A DNA stretch of 64,000 nucleotides from Blattabacterium cuenoti (GTDB lineage Bacteria; Bacteroidota; Bacteroidia; Flavobacteriales; Blattabacteriaceae): the NCBI RefSeq assembly GCF_014251735.1, contig NZ_CP059197.1, forward strand, positions 578,500 to 642,499, read 5' to 3'. The notes under the pieces were generated by a model. The model had not been told where the DNA came from, did not search any database, and was given only the letters and a program-made list of their open reading frames with translations. The translations under genes were made by a program, and so were the position numbers. Below are positions 53,080 through 62,537 of this stretch, piece after piece. Position 1 is the first letter of the stretch. Each line of letters starts with the position of its first letter.

Positions 53080-53385
53080 TCAATTTCGAAAATTGACTAC
53101 ACGAAAATCCAATTCTGGAATTTTTTTTACACGATATCTAAGTTTTTTGGAAAGTAATTTTCTATAAAATCCAGATTTGGAACGAATATTTTCCAAAATT
53201 TCTTGATCTAAAAAAGGATACATAGATATATAACTCTTTATTAAACTCAGATCAGGAGTCATACGAATCTTGATTAGAGTAATCAGAAAACCTTTTTTTG
53301 TTTTATCTTTCATCAAGATTTCTGCTATTTCCATGTAAAATATTGAAGATAATCTTTGATTTCTAATAGAATTCATTTCTATCAT
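53080..53385 (-). CDS. rbfA: Ribosome-binding factor A
   Basis: RbfA helps mature the 16S rRNA 5' end on the small subunit. The 101-residue protein has the KH-type fold with ITLIKIRMTPDLSLIKSYISM-like core strands and a basic tail ending KKIPELDFRV. A second ATG at 53376 gives a start closer to homologues (MNSIRNQRLSSIF). It sits just upstream of the permease gene. Confidence 0.9.
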   Translation of the reverse strand: MIEMNSIRNQRLSSIFYMEIAEILMKDKTKKGFLITLIKIRMTPDLSLIKSYISMYPFLDQEILENIRSKSGFYRKLLSKKLRYRVKKIPELDFRVVNFRN

Positions 53386-53480
53386 GTTTTTCTTAATTTA
53401 ACAAAAAATGAAGAATAAAACTTTTTCATCATAAAATTTGTAATCTGAAAAATATTGTTGTAACATTGTATTTATTTTTA

Positions 53481-53554
53481 GGTCCCATAGCTCAGTTGGT
53501 TAGAGCACCTGACTCATAATCAGGGCGTCGCTGGTTCAAATCCAGCTGGGACCA
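53481..53554 (+). tRNA. tRNA-Met (CAT), elongator type
   Basis: A 74-nt cloverleaf folds with acceptor stem GGTCCCA/TGGGACC, D arm GCTC/GAGC, anticodon stem CCTGA/TCAGG and loop CTCATAA. The anticodon CAT is at 53515-53517. The T arm is CTGG-type and discriminator A is at 53554. CCA is not encoded. All stems pair well. It faces tRNA-Arg(CCT) convergently, 12 bases away. Confidence 0.94.
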
Positions 53555-53566
53555 TTTCTGTTTTTG

Positions 53567-53640
53567 TGACCGGGGAGGGATTCGAACCCACAACTTACAG
53601 TTTAGGAAACTGTTGCTCTATCCTATTGAACTACCCAGTC
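53567..53640 (-). tRNA. tRNA-Arg (CCT)
   Basis: A 74-nt minus-strand cloverleaf has acceptor GACTGGG/CCCGGTC, anticodon stem ACAGT/ACTGT and loop TTCCTAA. The anticodon CCT is at 53604-53606. The T arm GTGGG/CCCTC carries a T-T mismatch at its second pair, like the other arginine tRNA here. The discriminator is A and CCA is not encoded. It reads AGG codons. rpmA ends four bases upstream. Confidence 0.92.
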
Positions 53641-53644
53641 CATT

Positions 53645-53905
53645 TCATTTTTTTGATGAAATAACAGATACAATGGATTTATTTTTAGTTCTTTTTTTAA
53701 AAAAAACAAAACCTGTTTTCAGGGCATATAAAGTGTGATCTTTTCCCATTCCGACATTAATTCCAGGATGATGTTTTGTTCCACGCTGACGAACAATAAT
53801 ACTTCCACATTTAACATGTTGATTTCCAAATATTTTTATTCCTAATCTCCTTCCTTCTGAATCTCGTCCATTTCTAGAACTTCCTGAACCTTTTTTATGA
53901 GCCAT
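53645..53905 (-). CDS. rpmA: 50S ribosomal protein L27
   Basis: L27 lies near the peptidyl transferase centre. The 86-residue protein begins [18 protein letters not shown] and has [25 protein letters not shown], both diagnostic. There is no cleavable N-terminal extension of the Firmicutes type. It overlaps rplU by 11 bases, and the two are co-transcribed as usual. Confidence 0.97.
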   Translation of the reverse strand: MAHKKGSGSSRNGRDSEGRRLGIKIFGNQHVKCGSIIVRQRGTKHHPGINVGMGKDHTLYALKTGFVFFKKRTKNKSIVSVISSKK

Positions 53906-54236
53906 TTTTAATAGATTTTTTTTCTAAAAAGGAAATTACTTTAATTTTTGTAAAAAATGGTCTAAATCCATTTTTGACCTTATATCCTTTTCTTCTCTTT
54001 TTTTTGAATATAATTATTTTATCTCCTTTTAAATGTTGTAAAATTTCTACTTCCACCTTCACATTTTCTAATAAAGGAGTTCCTATTTTAAGAAAACCAT
54101 TTTTATAAAAAAAAATAACTCGATCCAACAACATTTTTTCTCCTAAACTCATAGAAGAAAAACGAGGAACATAAACGTATTTATTTTCAATAAGTTTAAA
54201 TTGTTTTCCTTGAAAATCTACAATTGCGTATATCAT
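53895..54236 (-). CDS. rplU: 50S ribosomal protein L21
   Basis: L21 binds 23S rRNA in the large subunit. The 113-residue protein starts [23 protein letters not shown] and carries [20 protein letters not shown] near the C-terminus, typical of L21. It lies 14 bases after sufS and directly before rpmA. Confidence 0.96.
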   Translation of the reverse strand: MIYAIVDFQGKQFKLIENKYVYVPRFSSMSLGEKMLLDRVIFFYKNGFLKIGTPLLENVKVEVEILQHLKGDKIIIFKKKRRKGYKVKNGFRPFFTKIKVISFLEKKSIKNGS

Positions 54237-54249
54237 AATAATACAATTT

Positions 54250-55476
54250 TTACTTTAGTAAAAACTTTCTCGCTTTCAAAAGCCCTTCCAATAAATAATC
54301 TATTTCTTTAAAAGTGTTATAAATAGAAAAACTAACACGAACCATTCCTGCAACATTGAAGAAATTCATCAAAGGCTGAGCACATAAATGTCCCGTACGA
54401 ACGGCAATCCCTAGACGATCCAGGATACTTCCTATATCAAAACAATGCAATTTACTCAAATTAAAAGATATAATACTCAATCTTTTTTTATAATCTACTC
54501 CTCCATATAATTGGATCCCATCAATAGTACTTAAACGCTGTATAGCATAAATTAAAAGTTTTTCTTTATAAGATTGTATATTTTCCACACCTATTTTTTC
54601 TACAAAATCTATAGCAGATCCCCAAACAATAATTCCTTCTATATTTGGTGTTCCAGCTTCAAACTTAAATGGTAAATCGGAATAAGTGGTTTTTTCAAAA
54701 CTTACATTCTTAATCATTTCACCACCTGCTTGATAAGGAGAAATACTATCTAATATTTTCTCCTTTCCATATAAAACTCCAATTCCAGTAGGTCCATACA
54801 TTTTATGCGCAGAAAATACATAAAAATCGGTATTTAAATCTTGTACATTTAAACTTAAATTAGAAGGAACTTGAGCACCATCAATCAAAACTAACGCCCC
54901 ATATTCATGAGATTTATCAATAATGTTTTTAACTGGATTCACAATTCCCAAAACATTAGATACATGTGTTATTGCTACTAGTTTAGTTTTTTCTGAAATT
55001 AATAATTCGAAATCTTCCAATTGCAAAACACCATTTTGATCAATGGGAATAATTTTTAATAAAGCACCTTTTTTTTTACAAATAATTTGCCATGGAACAA
55101 TATTGGAATGATGTTCAAGATAAGAAATAATTATTTCATCTCCTTTTCTAATATTAATACTGGATGCTACTAAATTAATAGATTCAGTAGTCCCTTTTGT
55201 AAAAATAATTTCTGAAGAATGTTTCGCATGAATAAAATTTTGAATTTTTTTTCTTACATTTTCTACATGATAGGTAGCTTTTTGACTTAAAAAATGTAGA
55301 CCTCTATGAACGTTAGAATTTATCGTAGAATAATAATTTTCACAAGCATGAATCACTTGCAAAGGCTTTTGAGTCGTTGCTGCATTGTCTATATAAACTA
55401 AAGGATTGGAATAAACTGTTTTTTTTAAAATTGGAAATTGATTTCGTATTTCTTGAATTATTTTTTGTGAAAACAT
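54250..55476 (-). CDS. sufS: Cysteine desulfurase SufS
   Basis: SufS takes sulfur from cysteine, forming a persulfide for Fe-S assembly. The 408-residue PLP enzyme has the Schiff-base lysine in FSAHKMYGPTGIGVLYG and the active cysteine in RTGHLCAQPLM. IDNAATTQKP and YLEHHSNIVPW are standard. SufE or SufU is not in the window. It is the last gene of sufABCDS, two bases after sufD. Confidence 0.96.
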   Translation of the reverse strand: MFSQKIIQEIRNQFPILKKTVYSNPLVYIDNAATTQKPLQVIHACENYYSTINSNVHRGLHFLSQKATYHVENVRKKIQNFIHAKHSSEIIFTKGTTESINLVASSINIRKGDEIIISYLEHHSNIVPWQIICKKKGALLKIIPIDQNGVLQLEDFELLISEKTKLVAITHVSNVLGIVNPVKNIIDKSHEYGALVLIDGAQVPSNLSLNVQDLNTDFYVFSAHKMYGPTGIGVLYGKEKILDSISPYQAGGEMIKNVSFEKTTYSDLPFKFEAGTPNIEGIIVWGSAIDFVEKIGVENIQSYKEKLLIYAIQRLSTIDGIQLYGGVDYKKRLSIISFNLSKLHCFDIGSILDRLGIAVRTGHLCAQPLMNFFNVAGMVRVSFSIYNTFKEIDYLLEGLLKARKFLLK

Positions 55477-55478
55477 AA

Positions 55479-56774
55479 TTATAAATATATCCCTAATTTT
55501 TTTTTCATCTTGTCATGAACTAAATTTCTCAATTTCAATATATTCATGGTTTTTAATACTTCTTCTAAAAAAGAAAGCAATAATAAAACTTTACTTTCTT
55601 TTTCCGGAATACCTCTTGATTGACAATAAAATAAATCAAGTTCATGAAAAGTTCCAACAGTACAACCATGTGAACATTTCACATCATCAGAAAAAATTTC
55701 TAACTGAGGCTTAGCATATATACAAGCTTCGTCAGAAAGAAGAATATTATTATTTTTCTGAAATGCTTTAACTTTTTTTATACACTTATCAACGAGTATT
55801 TTTCCATTAAAAATTCCTATCGATTTATTCCATAAAATATTTTTATATAATTGAAAACTATGAGCATTTGAATATAAATGCTCCATTGAGGTATGATGAT
55901 CTACTAATTGTCCCTCTGATAATAGAGAAATTCCATATAGATAAGAATAAGTAAATTTTCCATGAGAATAAAAATTTAGATTGTTTCTAATAAATTTTCC
56001 TTGAAAAGAAAAGGTATAAAATGAACATTTACTACGTAAATCTTGTTTCACAAACGTATTATCTATAATGGATAATTCGTCCAAATCATCTTGAATTTTA
56101 TAATATTCTATTTGACTATTGGAAAAAGCATAGATTTCACTAACAGAATTATTAAACAATAAATGTTTTTTTAAACATTTATGATGTTCAATAATTTGAA
56201 CATAAGAAGATTCTCCAACTATAATTAAGTTTCTTGTATTTAACATAATTTTTGACTCGATTCCCGTATATATATGCAATATCTCTATAGGGTTTTTCAA
56301 AAAAATATTATCAGGAATGTAAATATATCCTCCATCTTTTGAAAAGATGGTATTTAAAATGTTAAAAGCCTCATTAGGATTAGATAATTTTCCATAAAAA
56401 TTTTTAATTTCTCTTTCTTCTTGTGAAGCGAGATTAGATAATCTAATTTTACTAGATGTAGATGTATGAGAATAAATAGATTGATATTTCCCATCAATAA
56501 AAATTATAAGAAAAGAATCGTCTAAATAAATCAATTCTTTGATCTTTTTATATGTTAAATCTTTTCTTTGTTTAGAAAAAAGATTGTATTCTTGATTAAG
56601 AATTGAATGAACATCTGTATTTCTCCATTCTTCATCTGTAACAGATGGAAATCCTTTTTTTAGAAAAAGATCTATAGATTTATGTCGTAAACTAGATATA
56701 TAGGAATATTCTCCATGAATGTTTTTTTCGCGGCACTTTGAAAGTGAAGAAAAAATTCTATCTCTTAATAGCAT
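55479..56774 (-). CDS. sufD: Fe-S assembly scaffold SufD
   Basis: SufD pairs with SufB and SufC in the SufBC2D scaffold. The 431-residue protein is divergent in the N-terminal half, but the C-terminal region has HHTSMEHLYSNAHSFQLYKNIL and DVKCSHGCTVGTFHELDLFYCQSRGI, typical of the SufB/SufD fold. It lies between sufC (23 bases) and sufS (2 bases), which supports the assignment. Confidence 0.93.
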   Translation of the reverse strand: MLLRDRIFSSLSKCREKNIHGEYSYISSLRHKSIDLFLKKGFPSVTDEEWRNTDVHSILNQEYNLFSKQRKDLTYKKIKELIYLDDSFLIIFIDGKYQSIYSHTSTSSKIRLSNLASQEEREIKNFYGKLSNPNEAFNILNTIFSKDGGYIYIPDNIFLKNPIEILHIYTGIESKIMLNTRNLIIVGESSYVQIIEHHKCLKKHLLFNNSVSEIYAFSNSQIEYYKIQDDLDELSIIDNTFVKQDLRSKCSFYTFSFQGKFIRNNLNFYSHGKFTYSYLYGISLLSEGQLVDHHTSMEHLYSNAHSFQLYKNILWNKSIGIFNGKILVDKCIKKVKAFQKNNNILLSDEACIYAKPQLEIFSDDVKCSHGCTVGTFHELDLFYCQSRGIPEKESKVLLLLSFLEEVLKTMNILKLRNLVHDKMKKKLGIYL

Positions 56775-56797
56775 GAACCCATCAATTTCAATTAATT

Positions 56798-57550
56798 TTA
56801 TTTTATTTGATTTTTAATCCAATCATATCCTTCTCTTTCTAATTTTTCAGATAAATCCTTATTTCCTGATTGAACTATTTTACCATCATACAAAATATGT
56901 ATAATATAATCTGAAAATAAATAATCTAATAATCTTTTGTAATGAGTAATAATAATCATAGAATTTTTTTCGTTTTTTAACGTATTAATTCCTTGTGCTA
57001 CAGTTCTCAAAGAATCTATATCTAAACCAGAATCTACTTCGTCTAAAATAGATAACAAAGGATCTAACATGGCCATTTGAAATATTTCATTTCTTTTTTT
57101 TTCTCCTCCAGAAAATCCTTCATTTAAAGAACGATAAAAAAAATCTTTTTCCACATTTAAAAGATCCGCTCTTTCCTTCATTTTAAAGAGCATTTCTTTA
57201 GCAGACATTTTACCTACCCCTCGTGCTTTACGAGATGCATTCATCGCTGTTTTAATAAAATTAATTACAGAAATTCCAGGGATTTCTACCGGATTTTGAA
57301 AAGAAAGAAAAATTCCCAAATGTGCACGTTCTTCTGGAGAAAGAGAGATCAAATCCTTATTCTGAAAAATAATATTTCCTTTAGTTATATGATATTCTTC
57401 TTTTCCAGCGATAACAGAAGCTAGTGTACTTTTTCCAGAACCGTTAGGTCCCATAATTACATGAATTTCTCCTGAATTAATTTGAAAATCAATTCCTTTA
57501 AGAACTTGTTTCCCATCAACAGAAACATGTAAATTTTTTATACTCAACAT
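56798..57550 (-). CDS. sufC: Fe-S assembly ATPase SufC
   Basis: SufC is the ABC-type ATPase of the SufBCD scaffold and is cytoplasmic. The 250-residue protein has Walker A GPNGSGKSTLA, the signature GFSGGEKKRNEIFQM, and Walker B with LSILDEVDSGLDID. No membrane partner is expected. It lies 39 bases after sufB. Confidence 0.97.
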   Translation of the reverse strand: MLSIKNLHVSVDGKQVLKGIDFQINSGEIHVIMGPNGSGKSTLASVIAGKEEYHITKGNIIFQNKDLISLSPEERAHLGIFLSFQNPVEIPGISVINFIKTAMNASRKARGVGKMSAKEMLFKMKERADLLNVEKDFFYRSLNEGFSGGEKKRNEIFQMAMLDPLLSILDEVDSGLDIDSLRTVAQGINTLKNEKNSMIIITHYKRLLDYLFSDYIIHILYDGKIVQSGNKDLSEKLEREGYDWIKNQIK

Positions 57551-57589
57551 AGTTAAGCTATTATTTCCCTAATAATTAATACAAATGCA

Positions 57590-59038
57590 TTATCCAACAG
57601 ACCCTTCCAAGGTAACTTCTAAAAGTTGTTGAGCTTCTACCGCAAATTCCATTGGCAATTTTTTCAAAATTTCACTACTAAAACCATGAACAATGAGAAA
57701 AATTGCTTTTTCTGTATCAATTCCACGTTGATTACAATAAAATATTTGATCTTTTCCAATTTTTGAAGTAGTCGCTTCATGTTCGACTTGGGAGGTTGAA
57801 TTATATACATTGATGTATGGAAATGTATGTGCTCCGCATTCATGTCCTATTAATAAAGAATCACATTGGGAAAAATTACGTGATTTTACGGCTTTAGGAG
57901 ATATATTCACTAATCCTCTGTAATTATTTTGAGCTTTTCCAGCAGAAATGCCCTTTGAAATAATAACACTTTTTGTTTTCTTTCCCAGATGAATCATCTT
58001 AGTACCCGTATCCGCTTGTTGAAAATCTTTAGTTAAAGCTAAAGAGTAAAATTCTCCAATGGAAAAATCTCCTTTCAGAACACAAGATGGATATTTCCAA
58101 GTAATAGAAGATCCGGTTTCTACTTGAACCCAAGATATTTTAGCTCTTTCTTCACATAATCCACGTTTTGTCACAAAATTGAAAACCCCTCCTTGTCCTT
58201 TTTTATCACCAGGAAACCAATTCTGAACGGTAGAGTACTTAATTTCAGACTCTTCCAAAGCGACTATTTCTACAACTGCAGCATGTAACTGATTCTCAGC
58301 TCTTTGCGGGGCTGTACACCCTTCTAAATAACTAACAAAAGATCCTTGATCTGCAATAATTAAAGTTCTCTCAAATTGACCAGTTTGATTTTCATTAATA
58401 CGAAAATAGGTAGACAATTCCATAGGACAGCGAATTCCTTTTGGGATATAACAAAAAGAACCGTCTGAAAAAACAGCTGAATTAAGAGCTGCATAAAAAT
58501 TATCTTCCCTTGAAACTACCGAACCTAAATATTTTTTAACGATATCTGGATATTTTTTCAAAGCATCACTAATGGAACAAAATAGAATTCCCTGGCCTTT
58601 TAGTTTTTCTTGAAACGTCGTAGCTAAAGAAACAGAATCTAAAACTATATCTGTTGCAATTTCAGAAACGTGTTTTTTTTCTTCCAGAGGAATTCCTAAT
58701 TTATTAAATGTATCTAATAATTCTGGATCCACTTGATCTAAATTATTCAGATTTATTTTCTTTTTTGGAGCAGAATAGTAACTGATATCCTGATAATTTA
58801 GTTTATCATATTTTATATTTGCCCAAGTTGGTTCTTTCATTTTTTTCCATATAGAATAGGCTTCTAATCTCCAATCTAACATCCATGTTGGTTCATCTTT
58901 CTTTTCTGAGATCTTTTGAATAACATTTTCACTTAATCCTACTGGAATTTTATCCGATTCTATTGGAGTATAAAAACCATACTTATACTCATAATCAGAA
59001 CCAGTAAAACTTTCTAATATTTTATTATTTTCTTTCAT
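57590..59038 (-). CDS. sufB: Fe-S assembly scaffold SufB
   Basis: SufB is where the nascent cluster forms. ATG 59038 gives 482 residues. The frame extends to 59119, but those residues overlap sufA and lack similarity. Conserved segments include SEPTWML-type [54 protein letters not shown] and [18 protein letters not shown]. The start is seven bases after the sufA stop. Confidence 0.97.
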   Translation of the reverse strand: MKENNKILESFTGSDYEYKYGFYTPIESDKIPVGLSENVIQKISEKKDEPTWMLDWRLEAYSIWKKMKEPTWANIKYDKLNYQDISYYSAPKKKINLNNLDQVDPELLDTFNKLGIPLEEKKHVSEIATDIVLDSVSLATTFQEKLKGQGILFCSISDALKKYPDIVKKYLGSVVSREDNFYAALNSAVFSDGSFCYIPKGIRCPMELSTYFRINENQTGQFERTLIIADQGSFVSYLEGCTAPQRAENQLHAAVVEIVALEESEIKYSTVQNWFPGDKKGQGGVFNFVTKRGLCEERAKISWVQVETGSSITWKYPSCVLKGDFSIGEFYSLALTKDFQQADTGTKMIHLGKKTKSVIISKGISAGKAQNNYRGLVNISPKAVKSRNFSQCDSLLIGHECGAHTFPYINVYNSTSQVEHEATTSKIGKDQIFYCNQRGIDTEKAIFLIVHGFSSEILKKLPMEFAVEAQQLLEVTLEGSVG

Positions 59039-59045
59039 ACACTCA

Positions 59046-59375
59046 CTATGATGAAAAACTTTTTCCGCATCCACAAGTATGTTTAGCATTAGGATTTTTA
59101 AAATAAAACCCTTTTCCATTTAATCCACCTGAATACTCTAACGTCGTTCCTGCTAAATAAGGAAAACTATTTTTATCTACCAATATTTTCATATCTCCAT
59201 GTTGAAAAAGTTTATCTTCTTTTTTTTGTTTTTGATCAAAAGTCAGCTCATAGGATAAATTAGAACATCCTCCTTTTTTAACCCCAAATCTAATGAAAGA
59301 AATTTCTTTAGAAATTCCTTCTTCTTTCATAATAGAATTCAATTTATTTTTAGCTTGATCTGATATAAAAACCAT
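59046..59375 (-). CDS. sufA: A-type Fe-S carrier (SufA/IscA family)
   Basis: A-type carriers deliver clusters to target proteins. The 109-residue protein has the three expected cysteines: one in [12 protein letters not shown] and two in the C-terminal TCGCGKSF. The length is typical. It opens the suf operon, followed seven bases later by sufB. It could equally be named IscA-like; position favours SufA. Confidence 0.93.
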   Translation of the reverse strand: MVFISDQAKNKLNSIMKEEGISKEISFIRFGVKKGGCSNLSYELTFDQKQKKEDKLFQHGDMKILVDKNSFPYLAGTTLEYSGGLNGKGFYFKNPNAKHTCGCGKSFSS

Positions 59376-59392
59376 AATATTTAAATTTTTTT

Positions 59393-59902
59393 TTATCTAT
59401 GTTTTTTTATTAAAAAAACCTTTGTCATTCCTTTTTTAATTCCCCATTTATCTGACATTCCTGCATTAATTTCCAAAATATATTTAATCGAAGGGGTATT
59501 AATAACTTCTACATTTCTCATAGGGGAAACATATTTATTAACAAAAATAACTGTGTTAAAATGATCAATATAAACAATATCTAAAGGAATTCGCATATTT
59601 TTCATATTCATTTGTTGAATTTCTTCTTTTTTATCTAAAATAAATAACATTCCTCTGTCCTCTTTCATAAAAGATCGATACATTAGTCCGTTTTTTTTTT
59701 CTATTTCTTTATTAACTAATTCTATTTCAATTTTTTTGAAAAAAAAATTTTTATTTTTCATGTATAATTCTCCATGTTTCAAAAATTGAATTTCCAATTG
59801 ATCTCCTATATCTATGAATAATTCATTCTCATTTTCACTTTTTTCAGAAGATAAAAAAAAGAAAATAACTATTAGAGAAAATAAAATTTTCACTTTATTC
59901 AT
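59393..59902 (-). CDS. DUF192 family exported protein
   Basis: The 169-residue protein has an N-terminal hydrophobic segment (ILFSLIVIFFFLSS) and the DUF192 core: NGLMYRSFMKEDRGMLFILDKKEEI, then IPLDIVYID and YILEINAGMSDKWGI. The function of DUF192 is unknown. Many relatives in the Bacteroidota are lipoproteins, but here no cysteine follows the hydrophobic segment (FFFLSSEKS), so lipidation is not expected. The start overlaps lgt by eight bases, and it precedes sufA closely on the same strand. Confidence 0.85.
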   Translation of the reverse strand: MNKVKILFSLIVIFFFLSSEKSENENELFIDIGDQLEIQFLKHGELYMKNKNFFFKKIEIELVNKEIEKKNGLMYRSFMKEDRGMLFILDKKEEIQQMNMKNMRIPLDIVYIDHFNTVIFVNKYVSPMRNVEVINTPSIKYILEINAGMSDKWGIKKGMTKVFLIKKHR

Positions 59903-60776
59903 GAAAAAAATATTTTCTTTTTATTGAAAGACTAAGAATAATTATTCCAAAAAAAACACATGGAATACTTAGCCATTGTCCAGTGTTTAAAGAAAATAAA
60001 TTGATAATCTCATTTCCTTGTGGTTCTTTTATAAATTCTAACAGAAAACGAACAGACCAAAGAAAAGTAAAAAAAATTCCAGATATATATCCAACAAGAT
60101 CTCTTATATTTTTTTTTCGGTATAAAAACCATAAAAATAAAAAAATAAGTAAATAACTAAGAGCTTCATATATCTGAACAGGATGTCTAGGTACTATATC
60201 TCCATATGCAGTATCCATTTGTACGAATTTAACAGACCAAGGAAAATCACTAGGCTTACCGACAATTTCAGAATTGAAAAAATTTCCTATTCGTATAAAA
60301 AAAGCAGCTAATGAAGCTACAATACATAATCTATCACATATCCAAAAAAATGATTTATTTTTATTTTTTAATATTTTTTTTTTATAAAAAAAAATAGATA
60401 AAATAATTCCTATAGTAGCTCCATGACTAGATAAACCTCTATAACCAACAAATTCATAACCTTTAATCATTCCTAACAAAAGACTCGAAGGGTTTTCTCT
60501 CACAGGAAATAAAGCTTCGATCCAATGATCGGAAAAATATGATAAATCATAAAAAAATACTTGTCCTAATCTAGCTCCTAGAATAGTCCCTAAAACCGTG
60601 TATATCAATAGAGGATCTAAATATTTATGATGAATATTCTCAATTCTATAAATATATTTCATTACATACCATCCAACTAAGAAAGAAATAACAAACATTA
60701 AACTATAAATATGAATAGATATTCCCTTCCATAAAACAAATTTTGTAATTGGATCCCAATTAATATATTCTAACAT
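59895..60776 (-). CDS. lgt: Prolipoprotein diacylglyceryl transferase
   Basis: Lgt attaches diacylglycerol to the lipobox cysteine of prelipoproteins. The 293-residue protein has about seven membrane segments. The active-site region GYRGLSSHGATIGI carries the key histidine. The signature RIGNFFNSEIVGKPSDFPW and PRHPVQIYEALSYL are also present. The length is normal. It implies that some lipoproteins are made even in this reduced genome. Confidence 0.95.
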   Translation of the reverse strand: MLEYINWDPITKFVLWKGISIHIYSLMFVISFLVGWYVMKYIYRIENIHHKYLDPLLIYTVLGTILGARLGQVFFYDLSYFSDHWIEALFPVRENPSSLLLGMIKGYEFVGYRGLSSHGATIGIILSIFFYKKKILKNKNKSFFWICDRLCIVASLAAFFIRIGNFFNSEIVGKPSDFPWSVKFVQMDTAYGDIVPRHPVQIYEALSYLLIFLFLWFLYRKKNIRDLVGYISGIFFTFLWSVRFLLEFIKEPQGNEIINLFSLNTGQWLSIPCVFFGIIILSLSIKRKYFFHE

Positions 60777-60799
60777 AATTGTGAATTTAATTTTATTTT

Positions 60800-61018
60800 T
60801 TATTTAATAGGATCATATCCTGATTTACCCCATGGATGACACCGAATAATTCTTTTAAAAATTATTAAAATAGCTCTACATAGACTATATCTCGTTAAAG
60901 ATTGAATCATATAATCCGAACAGCTAGGGATATATCTACAATGTTTTCCTATCCATGGGGATATTCCAATTTGATAAAATTGAACAATTTTTAAGAGTAA
61001 AATATTGAATATTTTCAT
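60800..61018 (-). CDS. yidD: YidD membrane protein insertion efficiency factor
   Basis: The 72-residue protein matches YidD: YQIGISPWIGKHCRYIPSCSDYMIQSLTRY, then RIIRCHPWGKSGYDP. The conserved cysteines and the HPW motif are intact. It is thought to aid YidC-dependent insertion. yidC, rnpA and rpmH are not beside it, so the usual cluster is broken up. Confidence 0.95.
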   Translation of the reverse strand: MKIFNILLLKIVQFYQIGISPWIGKHCRYIPSCSDYMIQSLTRYSLCRAILIIFKRIIRCHPWGKSGYDPIK

Positions 61019-61031
61019 ACGTTACTTTTTT

Positions 61032-61802
61032 TTATGTTTCTGATAAAAAATCAGATACTTCTCTGTAAAAATCTATAGGATTATCCACATGAATCCAATG
61101 ATTTGCTTTTTCTATAAGAACAATTTTTGCATTTGTAAAAAGTTTCTGTATGCGAAAAAAGTCTTGAGGGATAAGATAATCCGAATATTCTCCACGTAAA
61201 AAAAGAGCAGGATTATCAAAATTTCCTCCTTTGATTTCCTGTTGAATTAAATAGGAATAATTATTTTCAATTCCTCGCAAGAAAAAACGAAACGCTAATT
61301 TTTCGTCTTTTTTTCTATAAGTACATTTAGAAAAGAAGGACCGAATTTCTGGAGAAGAAATAAAATGTTTTAGAAAAGAATCAAGATCTTTTCTTGTTTT
61401 AAGAATATCAAAATCCACGTTTTTCAACACTTGAATAATTTTTTTATGATAAGTGGAAGAATAGGACCTAGGACCTATATCTACAATGATAATCTTTTTA
61501 GGAATTGATGGATAATTTATAGAAAATTTCATAACAGCTCTCCCTCCCATAGAATGACCTATCAATATAGGATGAATGATATGATAATAATTAATATATT
61601 TTAATATATCTTCTGATATAAGATCATAATCCATTTTTTCGGAAATAAAGCTTTTTCCGTGATTTCTAATATCTAACAAATGTACTTGATATGTTTGAGA
61701 AAATTTTTCTGCAAAAGAAATCCAATTGTCTCCACTTCCAAATAAACCATGAAAAACCAAAATAGGCATTCCTTTTCCTAAAATTCTAGAATGTAATATC
61801 AT
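61032..61802 (-). CDS. Alpha/beta-fold hydrolase (YbfF-like esterase)
   Basis: The 256-residue protein has the alpha/beta hydrolase layout: FHGLFGSGDNWISFA (oxyanion region), the nucleophile elbow LIGHSMGGRAVMKF, and the late histidine in KANHWIHVDNP. It resembles the YbfF group of short-chain acyl esterases. The substrate is unknown. It overlaps pdxJ by four bases, though there is no obvious functional link to B6. Confidence 0.87.
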   Translation of the reverse strand: MILHSRILGKGMPILVFHGLFGSGDNWISFAEKFSQTYQVHLLDIRNHGKSFISEKMDYDLISEDILKYINYYHIIHPILIGHSMGGRAVMKFSINYPSIPKKIIIVDIGPRSYSSTYHKKIIQVLKNVDFDILKTRKDLDSFLKHFISSPEIRSFFSKCTYRKKDEKLAFRFFLRGIENNYSYLIQQEIKGGNFDNPALFLRGEYSDYLIPQDFFRIQKLFTNAKIVLIEKANHWIHVDNPIDFYREVSDFLSET

Positions 61803-62536
61803 ATTTGACTATTTTCATACGCTTTATAAATACGTTTTAAATAAGTTTGAATAGTATTTTCTAATCCCATATAAAGAGAATCACTAATTAAAGCCTGTCC
61901 TATAGATACTTCTACAATTGAAGGTATATTTTCAATTAAAAAAGAGATATTTTCTAAATTTAAATCATGTCCTGCGTTAACTGACAAATGATAATTGATA
62001 GCCTCTTTGGAGGTTATAATATAAGGATCAATACAATTCCATCTTTTATTAGCGTATCCTACAGCGAAGTTCCCTGTGTATAACTCTATCCGATCTGTTC
62101 CTGTACTAGCTGCATACGGAACTAATTTTGGATTTGGATCTAAGAAAATAGAAGTGCGAATTCCGTGATCCTTTAGTTTCTTAACGGTTTCAGTCAATAA
62201 ATCTTGATAACGAATAGTATCCCACCCTGAATTTGAAGTAATAACATTATTTGAATCCGGCACCAATGTGACTTGATTAGGTATAATATCTAATACCAAA
62301 TTCATAAACTTATTAATAGGTCTCCCTTCAATGTTTAATTCTGTTTTTACAATAGATTTCAAATCATAAACATCTTTATATGTAATATGTCTTTCATCAG
62401 GACGAGGATGAATAGTAATTCCATGTGCTCCATACTTTTGGACATCTTTTGCAATCTGTAAAAGATTTGGAATATTCCCTCCTCTTGCATTTCTTAATGT
62501 AGCTATTTTGTTTAAATTCACGCTTAATTTTATCAT
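61799..62536 (-). CDS. pdxJ: Pyridoxine 5'-phosphate synthase
   Basis: PdxJ condenses 1-deoxyxylulose 5-phosphate with 3-amino-2-oxopropyl phosphate to pyridoxine 5'-phosphate. The 245-residue TIM barrel begins IKLSVNLNKIATLRNARGGNIPN. It has GITIHPRPDERHITYKDV (catalytic His and Arg region) and the C-terminal VSIGQALISDSLYMGLENT. Some PdxJ proteins have VDHVAT where this has KIATLRNARG. Length and the rest are normal. Confidence 0.95.
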   Translation of the reverse strand: MIKLSVNLNKIATLRNARGGNIPNLLQIAKDVQKYGAHGITIHPRPDERHITYKDVYDLKSIVKTELNIEGRPINKFMNLVLDIIPNQVTLVPDSNNVITSNSGWDTIRYQDLLTETVKKLKDHGIRTSIFLDPNPKLVPYAASTGTDRIELYTGNFAVGYANKRWNCIDPYIITSKEAINYHLSVNAGHDLNLENISFLIENIPSIVEVSIGQALISDSLYMGLENTIQTYLKRIYKAYENSQI

Positions 62537-62537
62537 G

